Source: JBHHXG01 sp046756985 (GTDB lineage: Bacteria; Pseudomonadota; Zetaproteobacteria; Mariprofundales; Mariprofundaceae). Taken from it: a stretch of 28,448 bases of DNA. A program made the translations under genes and the position numbers. The stretch covers positions 1-28,448 of the forward strand of contig JBHHXG010000017.1 of NCBI GenBank assembly GCA_046756985.1, given 5' to 3'. Each line of letters begins with the position of its first letter. The first letter of the stretch is position 1. Of this stretch, positions 13,643 through 21,780 are shown piece by piece. The notes below the pieces were generated by a model. It did not search any database. It was given only the letters and a program-made list of their open reading frames with translations, and was not told where the DNA came from.

Positions 13643-15058
13643 ATGAAACGGCATATGCAAATTCCTGACCACATTCATATTCTTGGCATCTGTGGCACGG
13701 CGATGGCCGCCATCGCCAAGCTGGCGAAGGACATGGGCTGCCATGTAACCGGTTCGGATTCTGGCATCTATCCGCCGATGTCCGATTTTCTTAAGGCCGA
13801 AGGGATTACCGCGCTGGATGGCTTTGACGCTGCACATCTGGAACCCGCACCTGACCTGGTGATCGTGGGCAATGCGATGAGCCGCGGCAATGTCGAGGTC
13901 GAGGCGGTGCTGGACCGTGGGTTACCGTATATGTCCGGCCCCGCATTTATCGACCGCTATGTGCTGGCAGATAAACATGCGGTTGTTGTCGCTGGCACGC
14001 ATGGCAAAACAAGCACGGCAAGCCTGCTTGCCCATGTGCTGGAAGAAGCGGGACTCGCCCCCGGTTTCCTGATTGGCGGCATCCCGGAAAACTTTGGCAG
14101 CGGCGCGCGATTGGGGGAGGGCGAGTATTTTGTACTTGAGGGCGATGAGTACGACACCGCCTTTTTCGACAAACGCTCCAAGTTCCTTCACTACCACACG
14201 CGCACGCTGATCCTGAATAATCTTGAATATGACCATGCCGACATTTTTCCCGATCTCGAGGCTATCAAGACCCAGTTTTATCACCTAGTAAGGACGGTTC
14301 CGTCTCAAGGGAGAATCGTTGTCAATACTGACGATACGAACTTTGCGGACGTGCTGAATCGGGGCTGCTGGACGCCGCTTATTCCCTTTGGCGAGAAAGG
14401 GAAGTCAAAGGCCCACGATGGTTGGCAGTGGGAAGCACTGAGCGATGATGGTTCTGCCTTCCGTTTGTATCAGCAAGGAAAACAGCTGATGGATGTGCAG
14501 TGGAGCATGATTGGTGTGCACAACGTTACCAATGCCTGTGCCGTTGCAGCAACAGCGATGGAACTGGGCGTGTCTTTGGAGGTGCTGAAGCAGGCGTTTG
14601 AATCGTTTCGTGGCATCCAGCGGCGCATGACGCTGGTCGGCGAGGTGAAGGGTGTGAAGGTGTTCGATGACTTTGCGCATCATCCGACAGCGATTGCCAG
14701 CATGGTTTCTTCGGCCAGGGCAAGTATGTCCGGGGAAGGGCGCTTGTGGGTGGTGATCGAACCACGCTCCAACACCATGCGAACGAAGATTCATCAGAGC
14801 CGCCTACCGCAGTGTTTCGATGGCGCCGATTTTGTCATTTTCGTTCCGCCTGCACCGCGCGGTATGCAGCAGGACGAACTGTTAGACGTTAATACTGTCT
14901 GTCACAATATTGGTGAACATGCGCAGGTGCTGCCGGATGCGGCAACGATTGTGGATTTTATTTCCGCGCACGCGAAAGCAGGAGATTCTGTGCTAATCTT
15001 GTCTAATGGCGGGTTTGAAGGGATTCATCAAAGGCTGCTGGCCAGGCTTGGGCAATAA
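13643..15058 (+). CDS. mpl: UDP-N-acetylmuramate:L-alanyl-gamma-D-glutamyl-meso-diaminopimelate ligase
   Basis: 471 residues, close to E. coli Mpl (457). This cytoplasmic Mur-family ligase attaches the recycled tripeptide L-Ala-gamma-D-Glu-meso-DAP to UDP-MurNAc, returning cell-wall fragments to peptidoglycan synthesis. Visible features are the N-terminal Rossmann motif IHILGICGTAMAAIAKLAK, the Mur ATP loop GTHGKTSTA (118-126), the Mpl-typical 'LEGDEYDTAFFDKRSKFLHY', 'NLEYDHADIF', and C-terminal 'FDDFAHHPTAI' and 'EPRSNTMR'. Start chosen at ATG 13643 with GGTGGA nine bases upstream; ATG 13634 is possible and the frame is open to 13478 without family support. It implies DAP-type peptidoglycan and thus a Gram-negative. 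The lytic transglycosylase at 19852 could supply related wall turnover. Confidence 0.96.
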   Translation: MKRHMQIPDHIHILGICGTAMAAIAKLAKDMGCHVTGSDSGIYPPMSDFLKAEGITALDGFDAAHLEPAPDLVIVGNAMSRGNVEVEAVLDRGLPYMSGPAFIDRYVLADKHAVVVAGTHGKTSTASLLAHVLEEAGLAPGFLIGGIPENFGSGARLGEGEYFVLEGDEYDTAFFDKRSKFLHYHTRTLILNNLEYDHADIFPDLEAIKTQFYHLVRTVPSQGRIVVNTDDTNFADVLNRGCWTPLIPFGEKGKSKAHDGWQWEALSDDGSAFRLYQQGKQLMDVQWSMIGVHNVTNACAVAATAMELGVSLEVLKQAFESFRGIQRRMTLVGEVKGVKVFDDFAHHPTAIASMVSSARASMSGEGRLWVVIEPRSNTMRTKIHQSRLPQCFDGADFVIFVPPAPRGMQQDELLDVNTVCHNIGEHAQVLPDAATIVDFISAHAKAGDSVLILSNGGFEGIHQRLLARLGQ

Positions 15059-15121
15059 GCTGCGGCCGTTGCAGGACCCGAGCCAGAGAACAATACGCAT
15101 GGGCAAGCGCCACAAAATGAC

Positions 15122-15505
15122 ATGACACAGGCTCGGCGGATATATGATATTGCATATGGGTGCTTTGCATTTTGCGGGGTGACTGCACTTTTCATTGGCG
15201 GCCTAAGTTTTATCCCCATGGATAGCGGCACTGCCGGAGTGCTTGGGTTCCTGGTTCTTATCCCGCTTTCCATGGCTGCGCTTGTGGCTGTATTTGTCGG
15301 TATTGGCTACACGCTCCGGCTCTACCACCACTGGCCGCTTGTGGCTATTTCACTGTTGTCCGTATTGCTGATGGCCGAGGTGGTGACTGAGTACGGTTCG
15401 GTCATGTTCTATAATGCGTCGCCCATATTCTATGGCGCCATCACAAGCGCGTTTTCACTGGTGTGGTTTGTTGTTTATCGCAAACAATGGGGGAATGAGG
15501 GCTAG
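15122..15505 (+). CDS. Small four-helix membrane protein of unknown function
   Basis: 127 residues with about four membrane segments: near residues 12-34 (GCFAFCGVTALFIGGLSFI), 40-62 (LGFLVLIPLSMAALVAVFVG), 70-90 (WPLVAISLLSVLLMAEVV) and 98-118 (FYGAITSAFSLVWFVVY), ending in a short charged tail (RKQWGNEG). No family recognised and no catalytic residues stand out. It follows mpl after 63 bases with no good ribosome binding site at ATG 15122. Its end nearly meets that of the convergent nucleotidyltransferase gene. The hydrophobic pattern and codon use support a real gene; function unknown. Confidence 0.75.
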   Translation: MTQARRIYDIAYGCFAFCGVTALFIGGLSFIPMDSGTAGVLGFLVLIPLSMAALVAVFVGIGYTLRLYHHWPLVAISLLSVLLMAEVVTEYGSVMFYNASPIFYGAITSAFSLVWFVVYRKQWGNEG

Positions 15506-15537
15506 CGCGAGGCTTAACCGGAACCCATTTATTCCTG

Positions 15538-16059
15538 CTAGGTCCTGGCTCCATAGCGCGCCAGCAGCCGTTCATCAGTCAGCCATGCGTCCAGCTTGTT
15601 CTTGCAGCCATGTCGTTCGGCCTTGTCAGTGGCAAATGTGCGCAATCTTTTATTCAGCATCACCAGCACCGCCACGTCGTGTAAATCCTGCTGGCCACCG
15701 GCAATGCATTTACTGGTAATATAATCCTTCTCTGAAGCAATGCCTAACTCCACGCGCAGCAACGCATTGTCCAAGCTAACCCCCACATCACTGGCCGGAA
15801 TAATCTGAAACTCAATGTCTTCGCATATACCTTTTACCACCCATGTAAGCGCATCCGTGGCTTCCCCGTGTTGAATTTCACTGTCAATTCCCGCCTTCTT
15901 CAACAGTGAAACAACCTTCGCAGCACTTAAATCGGTTGCCATGTCCACATCGCGGGTAAAGCGCTCAACCCCGTGCATTGCACCGCAGATGCCACCAATC
16001 AGCACAGCATGCGGCTCAAGGGTGGCATAGAGCCTCCTTGCCACACTGACCAGACTCAT
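15538..16059 (-). CDS. Nucleotidyltransferase-fold protein, toxin-like (AbiEii/MNT-type)
   Basis: 173 residues. The N-terminal half carries a minimal nucleotidyltransferase signature: 'LIGGICGAMHGVERFTRDVDMATDL' has the GG...H...R-x-T-x-D-x-D pattern, with metal-binding Asp37 and Asp39. This pattern marks DUF6036/AbiEii-like nucleotidyltransferases, several of which are toxins that add nucleotides to tRNA ends, while others are of unknown role. The C-terminal part is helical (KDYITSKCIAGGQQDLHDVAVL). Its ATG overlaps the stop of the upstream winged-helix gene (ATGA), so the two are translated together and probably act together. The substrate and whether it is toxic are inference. Confidence 0.8.
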   Translation of the reverse strand: MSLVSVARRLYATLEPHAVLIGGICGAMHGVERFTRDVDMATDLSAAKVVSLLKKAGIDSEIQHGEATDALTWVVKGICEDIEFQIIPASDVGVSLDNALLRVELGIASEKDYITSKCIAGGQQDLHDVAVLVMLNKRLRTFATDKAERHGCKNKLDAWLTDERLLARYGART

Positions 16060-16343
16060 GGCGCCAGCTCACGGTGTGCGGCATACATATCATCCAGACG
16101 AAGCAGGCGTTGATAGTAAATGTCATTGGAGATAACCAGTGTGGCATGGCGGTTGTTGATAGTTGTCTGTTTCAGCGTCACCAGTCCCATGGCTGCAAAC
16201 TCTTTCACATGATCATGCACCCGCCGGTATGGTCGTCCAACAGCCTTGGCAAGCTGGTAAATTGTCACCGGTTCCTGCTGCTGCGCCTGTGTCAGCAACT
16301 CACGCTGTTTGCGGGTTAATCTATTATTTGTCATATATGACAT
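16056..16343 (-). CDS. Winged-helix DNA-binding protein, likely autoregulator/antitoxin partner
   Basis: About 95 residues from ATG 16343 (or 92 from ATG 16334); the frame is open to 16397, but the extra residues look like promoter sequence. The body is one winged helix: 'LTRKQRELLTQAQQ', 'TIYQLAKAVGRPYRRVHDHV' (helix-turn-helix), 'KEFAAMGLVTLKQTTINNRHATLVIS' (wing). It resembles small HVO_A0114-type DNA-binding proteins often found beside toxin-like genes. It overlaps the downstream nucleotidyltransferase by four bases. A perfect 14-base palindrome covers its start codons, and no Shine-Dalgarno is visible. TATACT (minus, plus 16350-16355) lies six bases before ATG 16343, which would give a leaderless transcript. 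Autorepression is inferred. Confidence 0.77.
   Translation of the reverse strand: MSYMTNNRLTRKQRELLTQAQQQEPVTIYQLAKAVGRPYRRVHDHVKEFAAMGLVTLKQTTINNRHATLVISNDIYYQRLLRLDDMYAAHRELAP
16329..16342. promoter_or_regulatory. Perfect palindrome over the start codon of the winged-helix gene
   Basis: TGTCATATATGACA is a perfect 14-base palindrome covering both candidate ATG codons of the winged-helix gene (16343 and 16334, minus strand) and lying next to a TATACT -10 candidate at 16350-16355. Its position suits an autoregulatory operator for the winged-helix/nucleotidyltransferase pair. Binding is inferred from position and symmetry. Confidence 0.55.
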
Positions 16344-16473
16344 ATTGAGAGTATAAAGAGACTTCGTCAAGTGTTCGGGCGATTCCGGCGGTGACACTCT
16401 CGCAATTTACAATACCAGTTTTGAAATTCTCTCCAGCGGAGTGCTGTCTTTCTTAACCTTATAAGATTAGTAG

Positions 16474-16502
16474 TTGATAATATTATAAACATATTTAATA
16501 TT
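16474..16502 (+). promoter_or_regulatory. Promoter of the cytochrome b561-like operon
   Basis: TTGATA (16474-16479), a 17-base AT-rich spacer, then AATATT (16497-16502), 31 bases before the ATG at 16534, which has its own GGGGGA ribosome binding site (16525-16530). The surrounding 60 bases are much more AT-rich than the rest of the window. A sigma-70-like promoter is likely. Confidence 0.45.
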
Positions 16503-16533
16503 CGCCGCTGATTTTTGCAATTGCGGGGGAATC

Positions 16534-17136
16534 ATGCGAACCAATCGTATCAATGCGACGACACGAATATTGCATTTGCTGATGCTTTTGACCGTCATAT
16601 ATCAGCTGTTCAGTGGGCTTTTCATGGAAGTACCCGAGCCCGGAAAGGTTGTGGGCTGGTCATATATCATGTTTTCCTGGCATATCATGTTTTTTGGATG
16701 GCTGGCTTTTTTGCTGGCAAGTGTTTACGCCGCGATTCGTTTTTATGAACCCGGTCAGTGGCAGCGCTTGATGCCCTGGTTTTCCAGTCAGGGCCGTACT
16801 GCATTTGTAAAGTCTGCAAAGGAAGAGCTGCCTGGTGTTTTCAAAGGGAAATTACCACTGCCTGAGAAACAGGGCGCGCTGGCAGGGGCCATGCATGGTC
16901 TTGGCTTTACGCTGCTGATCTGCATGGGCATGACAGGTGCTTACGTCATGAACGGCGTGCGCTCAGATGGAAGTATGACTCAGGATATGATGTTGTTCCT
17001 TGATATGCACTCGCTCTTTGGCGTACTGATATGGGCTTTTCTGATTGGTCACGTCTTCATGGTGATTTATCACCTGATATTGGGGCACCGTCACATCCTG
17101 GATATTTTTGAACGCGTGCGTATCCGCTGGCAATAA
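16534..17136 (+). CDS. Cytochrome b561-family membrane protein
   Basis: 200 residues with four membrane helices and the histidine pattern of bacterial b-type cytochromes (cytochrome b561/Ni-Fe-hydrogenase b subunit type): His14 (TRILHLLML), His50 (MFSWHIMFFGW), His121 (GAMHGLGFTLL), His159 (LDMHSLFGV), His173 and His180 (GHVFMVIYHL). Two haems b would be held between helices, passing electrons between quinone and a periplasmic partner. The family call is firm, the redox partner unknown. GGGGGA just before ATG 16534 and an AT-rich promoter upstream mark the start of transcription. A secreted SUMF1-fold gene follows after 33 bases in the same direction, so the two are probably one operon. Confidence 0.87.
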   Translation: MRTNRINATTRILHLLMLLTVIYQLFSGLFMEVPEPGKVVGWSYIMFSWHIMFFGWLAFLLASVYAAIRFYEPGQWQRLMPWFSSQGRTAFVKSAKEELPGVFKGKLPLPEKQGALAGAMHGLGFTLLICMGMTGAYVMNGVRSDGSMTQDMMLFLDMHSLFGVLIWAFLIGHVFMVIYHLILGHRHILDIFERVRIRWQ

Positions 17137-17169
17137 AGAATTGCTGTCATTTGCTGGTTAGAGGTTCTC

Positions 17170-18063
17170 ATGTCATATCAAAAAAAGTACTCATTTCATC
17201 TGATTTTACTGCTTTGTGCCGTCCTTTCGACACCGTGGCTTGCGGTTGCGAAGGATGCGGCTGCACCCGGACAGGGAGATATCTTCGTTGAGCCGCTGGT
17301 GAATATGTCATTTGTGTATATTGAGCCTGGTAAATTCATCATGGGAAGTCCTGAAGATGAAGTCGATCGTTACAGTGATGAGCGGCAGCACGAGGTTGAA
17401 ATCAAAAAGGGTTTCTGGATGGGGCAATACGAAGTGACGTTCGAGCAGTATGACGCCTTTACCCGCGCCACCAGGCGTGCGAAGGCCTATGATCATGAGA
17501 GATGGGGGCGTGGTAACCGTCCGGTCATTAACGTTAAATGGTTTTATGCGCATGCGTTTGCAGAGTGGCTGAGCAAGAGGACCGGCCATGTCTATCGCCT
17601 GCCGACAGAAGCTGAATGGGAGTACGCAGCACGGGCAGGCACGGCGACAGCATTTTCCTTTGGCGATCATGTTGGCGGTATGGATAACCACTCTTTTTTC
17701 AAGAAATTGCTGGATGTTGGCAAGGCCAATGCGGATGAGCAGAAGGCATTGATGGATGAGTACGCCTGGTATGGAGAAAATGCTCACCAGCAAACGCATC
17801 CGGTCGGTGAAAAGAAGCCCAACCCATGGGGACTGTATGATATGCACGGCAATGTCTGGGAATGGACATGTTCGGTCTATGCGGAAGGTTATGATGGCGG
17901 TGAACAGACATGCGTGTCCGATGCGAAGTCGAACGATAAGCGTTCGGTACGTGGCGGTGCATGGTCATTCTATGCCAAGGGCATGCGCTCGGCGGATCGC
18001 CGCTTCTTTGCGCCGGTGAACCGATTGGCCTACATCGGCTTCCGTCTCGTCCGCGAGCAGTAA
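17170..18063 (+). CDS. Secreted SUMF1/formylglycine-generating-enzyme-fold protein, catalytic Cys absent
   Basis: 297 residues; GAGG lies five bases before ATG. It starts with a signal peptide (YSFHLILLLCAVLSTPWLAVA). From about residue 45 the whole FGE-sulfatase domain can be followed: 'FVYIEPGKFIMGSPEDE', 'FWMGQYEVTFEQYDAF', 'PVINVKWFYAHAFAEWLS', 'YRLPTEAEWEYAARAG', 'NPWGLYDMHGNVWEWT', 'SVRGGAWSF' and 'IGFRLVREQ'. In true formylglycine-generating enzymes the segment after RGGSW holds the copper-binding cysteines; here it reads YAKGMRSADRRFF, without Cys. It is therefore unlikely to activate sulfatases, and none is nearby. SUMF1-fold proteins also serve as binding modules and as iron-dependent sulfoxide synthases. 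Its place behind a b-type cytochrome suggests a periplasmic redox or assembly role, by inference only. Confidence 0.9.
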   Translation: MSYQKKYSFHLILLLCAVLSTPWLAVAKDAAAPGQGDIFVEPLVNMSFVYIEPGKFIMGSPEDEVDRYSDERQHEVEIKKGFWMGQYEVTFEQYDAFTRATRRAKAYDHERWGRGNRPVINVKWFYAHAFAEWLSKRTGHVYRLPTEAEWEYAARAGTATAFSFGDHVGGMDNHSFFKKLLDVGKANADEQKALMDEYAWYGENAHQQTHPVGEKKPNPWGLYDMHGNVWEWTCSVYAEGYDGGEQTCVSDAKSNDKRSVRGGAWSFYAKGMRSADRRFFAPVNRLAYIGFRLVREQ

Positions 18064-18148
18064 TCCAGACATCTCACCCTGGATTCAAGCCAGAGCAATC
18101 ACAGCTGGTACTACCTGAACCCGCTCTTCATCGCTATGCTTCCGGGCC

Positions 18149-19858
18149 ATGCGATATTCACGATTCTTTGCTCCGACTCTACGGGATGATCCGGCTGATG
18201 CCGAGGTTGTTTCCCACAAACTGCTGCTACGCGCCGGTTTTATCCGGCGTGTGACTTCCGGCGTGTACGATTTCCTACCGCTGGGACTGCGTGTGCTGCG
18301 CAAGATCGAGACAGTTGTGCGCGAAGAAATGAACCGTGCCGGAGCCCAGGAGCTCTTGATGCCGATGGTGCAGCCTGTTGAACTCTGGCAGCAGTCCAAA
18401 CGCTGGGACAAGTATGGGCCGGAGTTGCTGCGTTTTCGTGACCGGCACGATCATGAGTCCTGCCTCGGGCCAACGCATGAGGAAGTAATCTGCGATCTGG
18501 TGGCCCGCGAGCTGCGCTCCTACAAACAATTGCCGATGAATCTGTATCAGATACAAAGCAAGTTCCGCGATGAGATTCGCCCGCGCTTCGGCCTGATGCG
18601 CGGGCGCGAGTTCGTCATGAAGGATGCCTATTCCTTCCATGCAGATGATGCGTCTCTGGCGGCTGAATATCAGAATATGTTTGATGCTTACACGCGCATC
18701 TTCACGCGTCTGGGGCTCAAGTTCCGGGCTGTTGAGGCCGATACCGGTACGATTGGCGGCAACAATTCGCATGAGTTTCATGTGCTGGCCGAGTCCGGTG
18801 AGGATGTCATTGCGCATTGCTCCAAGTGTGAATATGCGGCTAATGTCGAAAAGGCACAGTCGCAACGTGAATGCGTGAATGGCAAAGCCGGTAAACTGGC
18901 CAAAGTTTCCACGCCGAAAGTGACTTCGGCAGAAGATGTGGCGGCCTTTCTGAAAGTGAAGCAGGACATACTGGTTAAGACACTCATCTACCGTGTTAGT
19001 GGCGGGCCGGATGACGGTGCTATTATTGCGGCATGTGTGCGCGGTGACGATCAGTTGCAGGAAGTGAAGCTTGTGCGCGCACTTGAGGCTACCGCGATTG
19101 AAATGGCCACGGATGAGGAGATTACAGGCATCGGCGGCGTTGCCGGCTTTGTTGGACCAAACGGTTTGAAGGCCAAGGTATTATTCGATAACACCCTGAG
19201 TGGCGCAGCGGGGCTGGTTACCGGAGCCAACAAAGTCGATATGCATGTTACCGGTCTGGATGTCTCCCGTGATATGCCGGACGCCCAGTTTGCTGATCTT
19301 CGGGAGACACAGACTGGCGATAGCTGTGCACAATGTGGTGGTTCAATCGATCTTTCGCGTGGCATTGAGGTTGGGCATGTGTTTGAACTGGGTCGTTGTT
19401 ATGCCGAGCCGATGAAGGTGGAATTTCAGGATAAGGATGGTAAACGCGCTGTGGCCACGATGGGCTGCTATGGCATCGGTATTTCGCGCCTGGTGGCGGC
19501 GATTGTTGAGCAGTGCTATGACGAAGCAGGTATTTGCTGGCCGGTGCATCTGGCGCCATTTCATGTTTCTCTAATCTCGCTTGGACAGAGTGACGCGGTG
19601 ATGCAAGTTTCTGAGAAGATTTACAGGGAATTATCCGATTCGAGTCTTGATGTGCTGTGGGATGAGCGCAAGGAACGCCCGGGCGTAAAATTCAAGGATG
19701 CCGAGCTGATGGGTATACCGGCGCGCGTTGTCGTGGGGGACCGTGGACTGGAAAAGGGCGTGATTGAAATCCACAACCGTAGCGGAGATGCCGAGGAAGC
19801 TGCACTCGAATTCGTTAAAGATGCTGTCATCCGATTGCTTGAGGGCGCGGCTTGCTGA
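18149..19858 (+). CDS. proS: Prolyl-tRNA synthetase, bacterial type with editing domain
   Basis: 569 residues, matching the E. coli-type enzyme (572). It charges tRNA-Pro and edits mischarged Ala. The start MRYSRFFAPTLRDDPADAEV is standard. Class II motifs are visible: motif 1 region 'RAGFIRRVTSGVYDFLPLG', motif 2 'FRDEIRPRFGLMRGREFVMKDAYSF', 'CLGPTHEEV', and motif 3 'MGCYGIGISRLVAAIVEQ'. The inserted YbaK-like editing domain spans about residues 225-405 (including ILVKTLIYRV and 'GFVGPNGLKAKVLFD'). The anticodon-binding domain ends the protein. No strong ribosome binding site precedes ATG 18149. Its stop overlaps the TTG start of the next gene by seven bases, so the lytic transglycosylase is coupled to it. 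Confidence 0.97.
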   Translation: MRYSRFFAPTLRDDPADAEVVSHKLLLRAGFIRRVTSGVYDFLPLGLRVLRKIETVVREEMNRAGAQELLMPMVQPVELWQQSKRWDKYGPELLRFRDRHDHESCLGPTHEEVICDLVARELRSYKQLPMNLYQIQSKFRDEIRPRFGLMRGREFVMKDAYSFHADDASLAAEYQNMFDAYTRIFTRLGLKFRAVEADTGTIGGNNSHEFHVLAESGEDVIAHCSKCEYAANVEKAQSQRECVNGKAGKLAKVSTPKVTSAEDVAAFLKVKQDILVKTLIYRVSGGPDDGAIIAACVRGDDQLQEVKLVRALEATAIEMATDEEITGIGGVAGFVGPNGLKAKVLFDNTLSGAAGLVTGANKVDMHVTGLDVSRDMPDAQFADLRETQTGDSCAQCGGSIDLSRGIEVGHVFELGRCYAEPMKVEFQDKDGKRAVATMGCYGIGISRLVAAIVEQCYDEAGICWPVHLAPFHVSLISLGQSDAVMQVSEKIYRELSDSSLDVLWDERKERPGVKFKDAELMGIPARVVVGDRGLEKGVIEIHNRSGDAEEAALEFVKDAVIRLLEGAAC

Positions 19859-20547
19859 GCCGGGAAGCTATCAGGGCCTATCTGCACGGAGATTCAGCCA
19901 AGGGCCTACTGGCTGGCGTGCTTGTTGTCGGGTTTGCGATTTCATTGCCATTCTGGTTGATGAGTACGCCGGAAGAAAAGCAGCAGCTGGCTCACAAAAC
20001 CACGGCCATGCAGGTTGTGGAAAGCAATGTGGGTCCGCTGGACATGAAACCGGAAGAGCAGGAACAATTACGCCAGATGCTTCGTCCTGCACCTGAGACA
20101 TCGGAGCCGGATTTTGAGGAAATGGTGTGGCTGAAGGATATGTCACAGTTGATCCGGCCATGGGTTAGCGATGACGCCGAAGCCGAAAACATTGCCCGCT
20201 GGGTATATGTGTACAGTGTGCGTTTCGAGCTTTCTCCCGAACTGATTCTGGGCGTGATTGCCGTGGAATCGCGCTTTGATCATTTTGCCATCAGTAATGT
20301 CGGCGCGCGCGGCCTGATGCAGGTCATGCCATTCTGGAAGGAACAGCTTGGCTCGCCCGATGACAATCTGTTCGAAATTGAAACCAATCTTCGTTATGGC
20401 TGTGCTGTCATCCGCCATTATCTGGATCGTTACGGCAAGCTTGGCAAAGCGCTTGCGGCGTATAACGGTTCACTGGGTCGCCACAAATATCCCAACAAGG
20501 TTTTTGCCCAGATGAAACGGTTCAAGGCGAGCCGCATCGATATATAA
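19852..20547 (+). CDS. Membrane-anchored lytic transglycosylase, SLT domain
   Basis: 231 residues from TTG 19852, overlapping the proS stop. The next ATG would remove the membrane segment (LLAGVLVVGFAISLPFWLM, about residues 19-37), which should anchor it in the inner membrane facing the periplasm. The SLT domain occupies about 115-230: 'FELSPELILGVIAVESRFD' with catalytic Glu139, 'ISNVGARGLMQVMPFW', 'NLRYGCAVIRHYLDRYG' and 'ALAAYNGSLGRHKYPNKV'. Enzymes of this fold cut peptidoglycan between MurNAc and GlcNAc, leaving 1,6-anhydro ends. It ends 18 bases short of the convergent udg stop. Confidence 0.9.
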   Translation: MLSREAIRAYLHGDSAKGLLAGVLVVGFAISLPFWLMSTPEEKQQLAHKTTAMQVVESNVGPLDMKPEEQEQLRQMLRPAPETSEPDFEEMVWLKDMSQLIRPWVSDDAEAENIARWVYVYSVRFELSPELILGVIAVESRFDHFAISNVGARGLMQVMPFWKEQLGSPDDNLFEIETNLRYGCAVIRHYLDRYGKLGKALAAYNGSLGRHKYPNKVFAQMKRFKASRIDI

Positions 20548-20564
20548 GAAGCTCTGAATAAGCC

Positions 20565-21200
20565 TTATGTAGCCGTGACAGCGGCTTTGAGCACATTCAT
20601 AAACATTGTTGGGGTAAGGCGTCTGGTTTGCGTGTTGTAACGCGAGCAGTGGTAACTGTCGAACAAATATCGCCCGTCCGGAAGTGTATGCCTGGCGCCA
20701 TGCGCGAATTTCAGCGAAGATAGTTTCAGCCCGTAAACACGCAGCACAGCTTGATGCGCAATCAGTCCCAGGGTCAGTAATCTGCAATCATCCGGAAGGT
20801 CTTCGATTTCCGTTTTAAGAAAGGGATTACAGCTGTGAATCTCGGATGTCTCCGGCTTGTTCTGCGGTGGCAGGCATTTAACGGCATTGGTGATACGTAC
20901 GCCATGCAGCTTCAGTCCATCTGTCACATGCTCCGAAACAGGAGATGAGCTCAAGCCAAGCTTATGCAGGCTCTTATACAACAGGATACCGGCAAAATCT
21001 CCGGTAAACGGACGCCCTGTACGATTGGCGCCATGCATGCCGGGTGCCAGGCCCACTATCAGAAGACGCGGGTTCGGATCACCAAAGGCTGGTACCGGAG
21101 AGGCGTGATACTCCGGGTGCTGGCCGCGCACTCCATCAAGAAAGTTTGCTAATCTCGGGCAGCGCCTGCACTCTGAATAGAAGCAGGGTTCAACCACCAA
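20565..21200 (-). CDS. Family 5 (UdgB-type) Fe-S uracil-DNA glycosylase
   Basis: 211 residues. Motif A reads GLAPGMHGANRTGRPFTGD (about 50-68), the hallmark of family 5 uracil-DNA glycosylases, which lack the catalytic Asp/Asn of other families and accept uracil, hypoxanthine and other deaminated bases. Motif B appears as 'SYHCSRYNTQTRRLT', with Cys where Pro is common. Likely 4Fe-4S ligands are Cys11 and Cys14 (SECRRCPRL), Cys109 (NAVKCLPP) and Cys124. The gene overlaps rdgB by 11 bases and reads in the same direction, so base-excision repair and nucleotide-pool cleaning appear linked here. The start at ATG 21200 is supported by family length. Confidence 0.9.
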   Translation of the reverse strand: MVVEPCFYSECRRCPRLANFLDGVRGQHPEYHASPVPAFGDPNPRLLIVGLAPGMHGANRTGRPFTGDFAGILLYKSLHKLGLSSSPVSEHVTDGLKLHGVRITNAVKCLPPQNKPETSEIHSCNPFLKTEIEDLPDDCRLLTLGLIAHQAVLRVYGLKLSSLKFAHGARHTLPDGRYLFDSYHCSRYNTQTRRLTPTMFMNVLKAAVTAT

Positions 21201-21780
21201 GTTGCACCTTCAGCTGGCTGGCAAGCTGGCGCAGGGCCCTGCCGCGATGAGAAACAGAAGCCTTTTCCTTCGGCGTGGCCGAGGCGAAGCTTTTGCCAAG
21301 CTCCGGACAAAAGAAAAGCGGGTCATAGCCAAAGCCTTGTGTGCCATTAAAGTGTTCGAGAATGATGCCATCCACGTACCCCTCTACAGTGATCGGCGGG
21401 GCATTATCCGGGAATGCCATGTGCAAATGGCATGTGAAATGGGCTTTGCGGTTTGTTTGGCCGGTAAGTTCTTGCATCAGCTTGGCATTATTTGCGGCAT
21501 CGTCTGCATCCTCACCGCCAAAACGGCTGGAGAAGACGCCGGGCGCGCCATTCAGGGCATCGACGCAGAGCCCTGAATCATCTCCCAAAGCAGGTTGATG
21601 GTTTGCGTGACAAAATGCCTCGGCCTTTTTACGGGCATTGGCGGCAAAGGTGTCTCCGTCTTCGATGACATCCACGAAACAGGTTTCTTTGACGGGTACG
21701 GTCTCAATACCGAGCACGTTCATAATAGCCTCGATTTCCTGCCGCTTTTTCGGATTTTTACTGGCGATGACCAGCCGCAT
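21190..21780 (-). CDS. rdgB: XTP/dITP diphosphatase (RdgB/HAM1)
   Basis: 196 residues, the family length. It hydrolyses XTP, dITP and ITP to monophosphates so that deaminated purines stay out of DNA and RNA. All signature segments are present: 'VIASKNPKKRQEI' (S-x-N-x-x-K), 'ALGDDSGLCVDALNGAPGVFSSRFGG', 'GFGYDPLFFCP', and 'SHRGRALRQL' near the end. Its ATG overlaps the rph stop by one base (TAATG), so it is translationally coupled to RNase PH, a classic gene pair in proteobacteria. The downstream end overlaps the uracil-DNA glycosylase gene. Confidence 0.96.
   Translation of the reverse strand: MRLVIASKNPKKRQEIEAIMNVLGIETVPVKETCFVDVIEDGDTFAANARKKAEAFCHANHQPALGDDSGLCVDALNGAPGVFSSRFGGEDADDAANNAKLMQELTGQTNRKAHFTCHLHMAFPDNAPPITVEGYVDGIILEHFNGTQGFGYDPLFFCPELGKSFASATPKEKASVSHRGRALRQLASQLKVQLGG

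Noticed and set aside
16474..16490. FNR-like site (TTGAT-N4-ATCAA) upstream of the b561-like gene
   Set aside because: Only the left half TTGAT fits; the right half is TTATAA, so oxygen control by FNR cannot be claimed.
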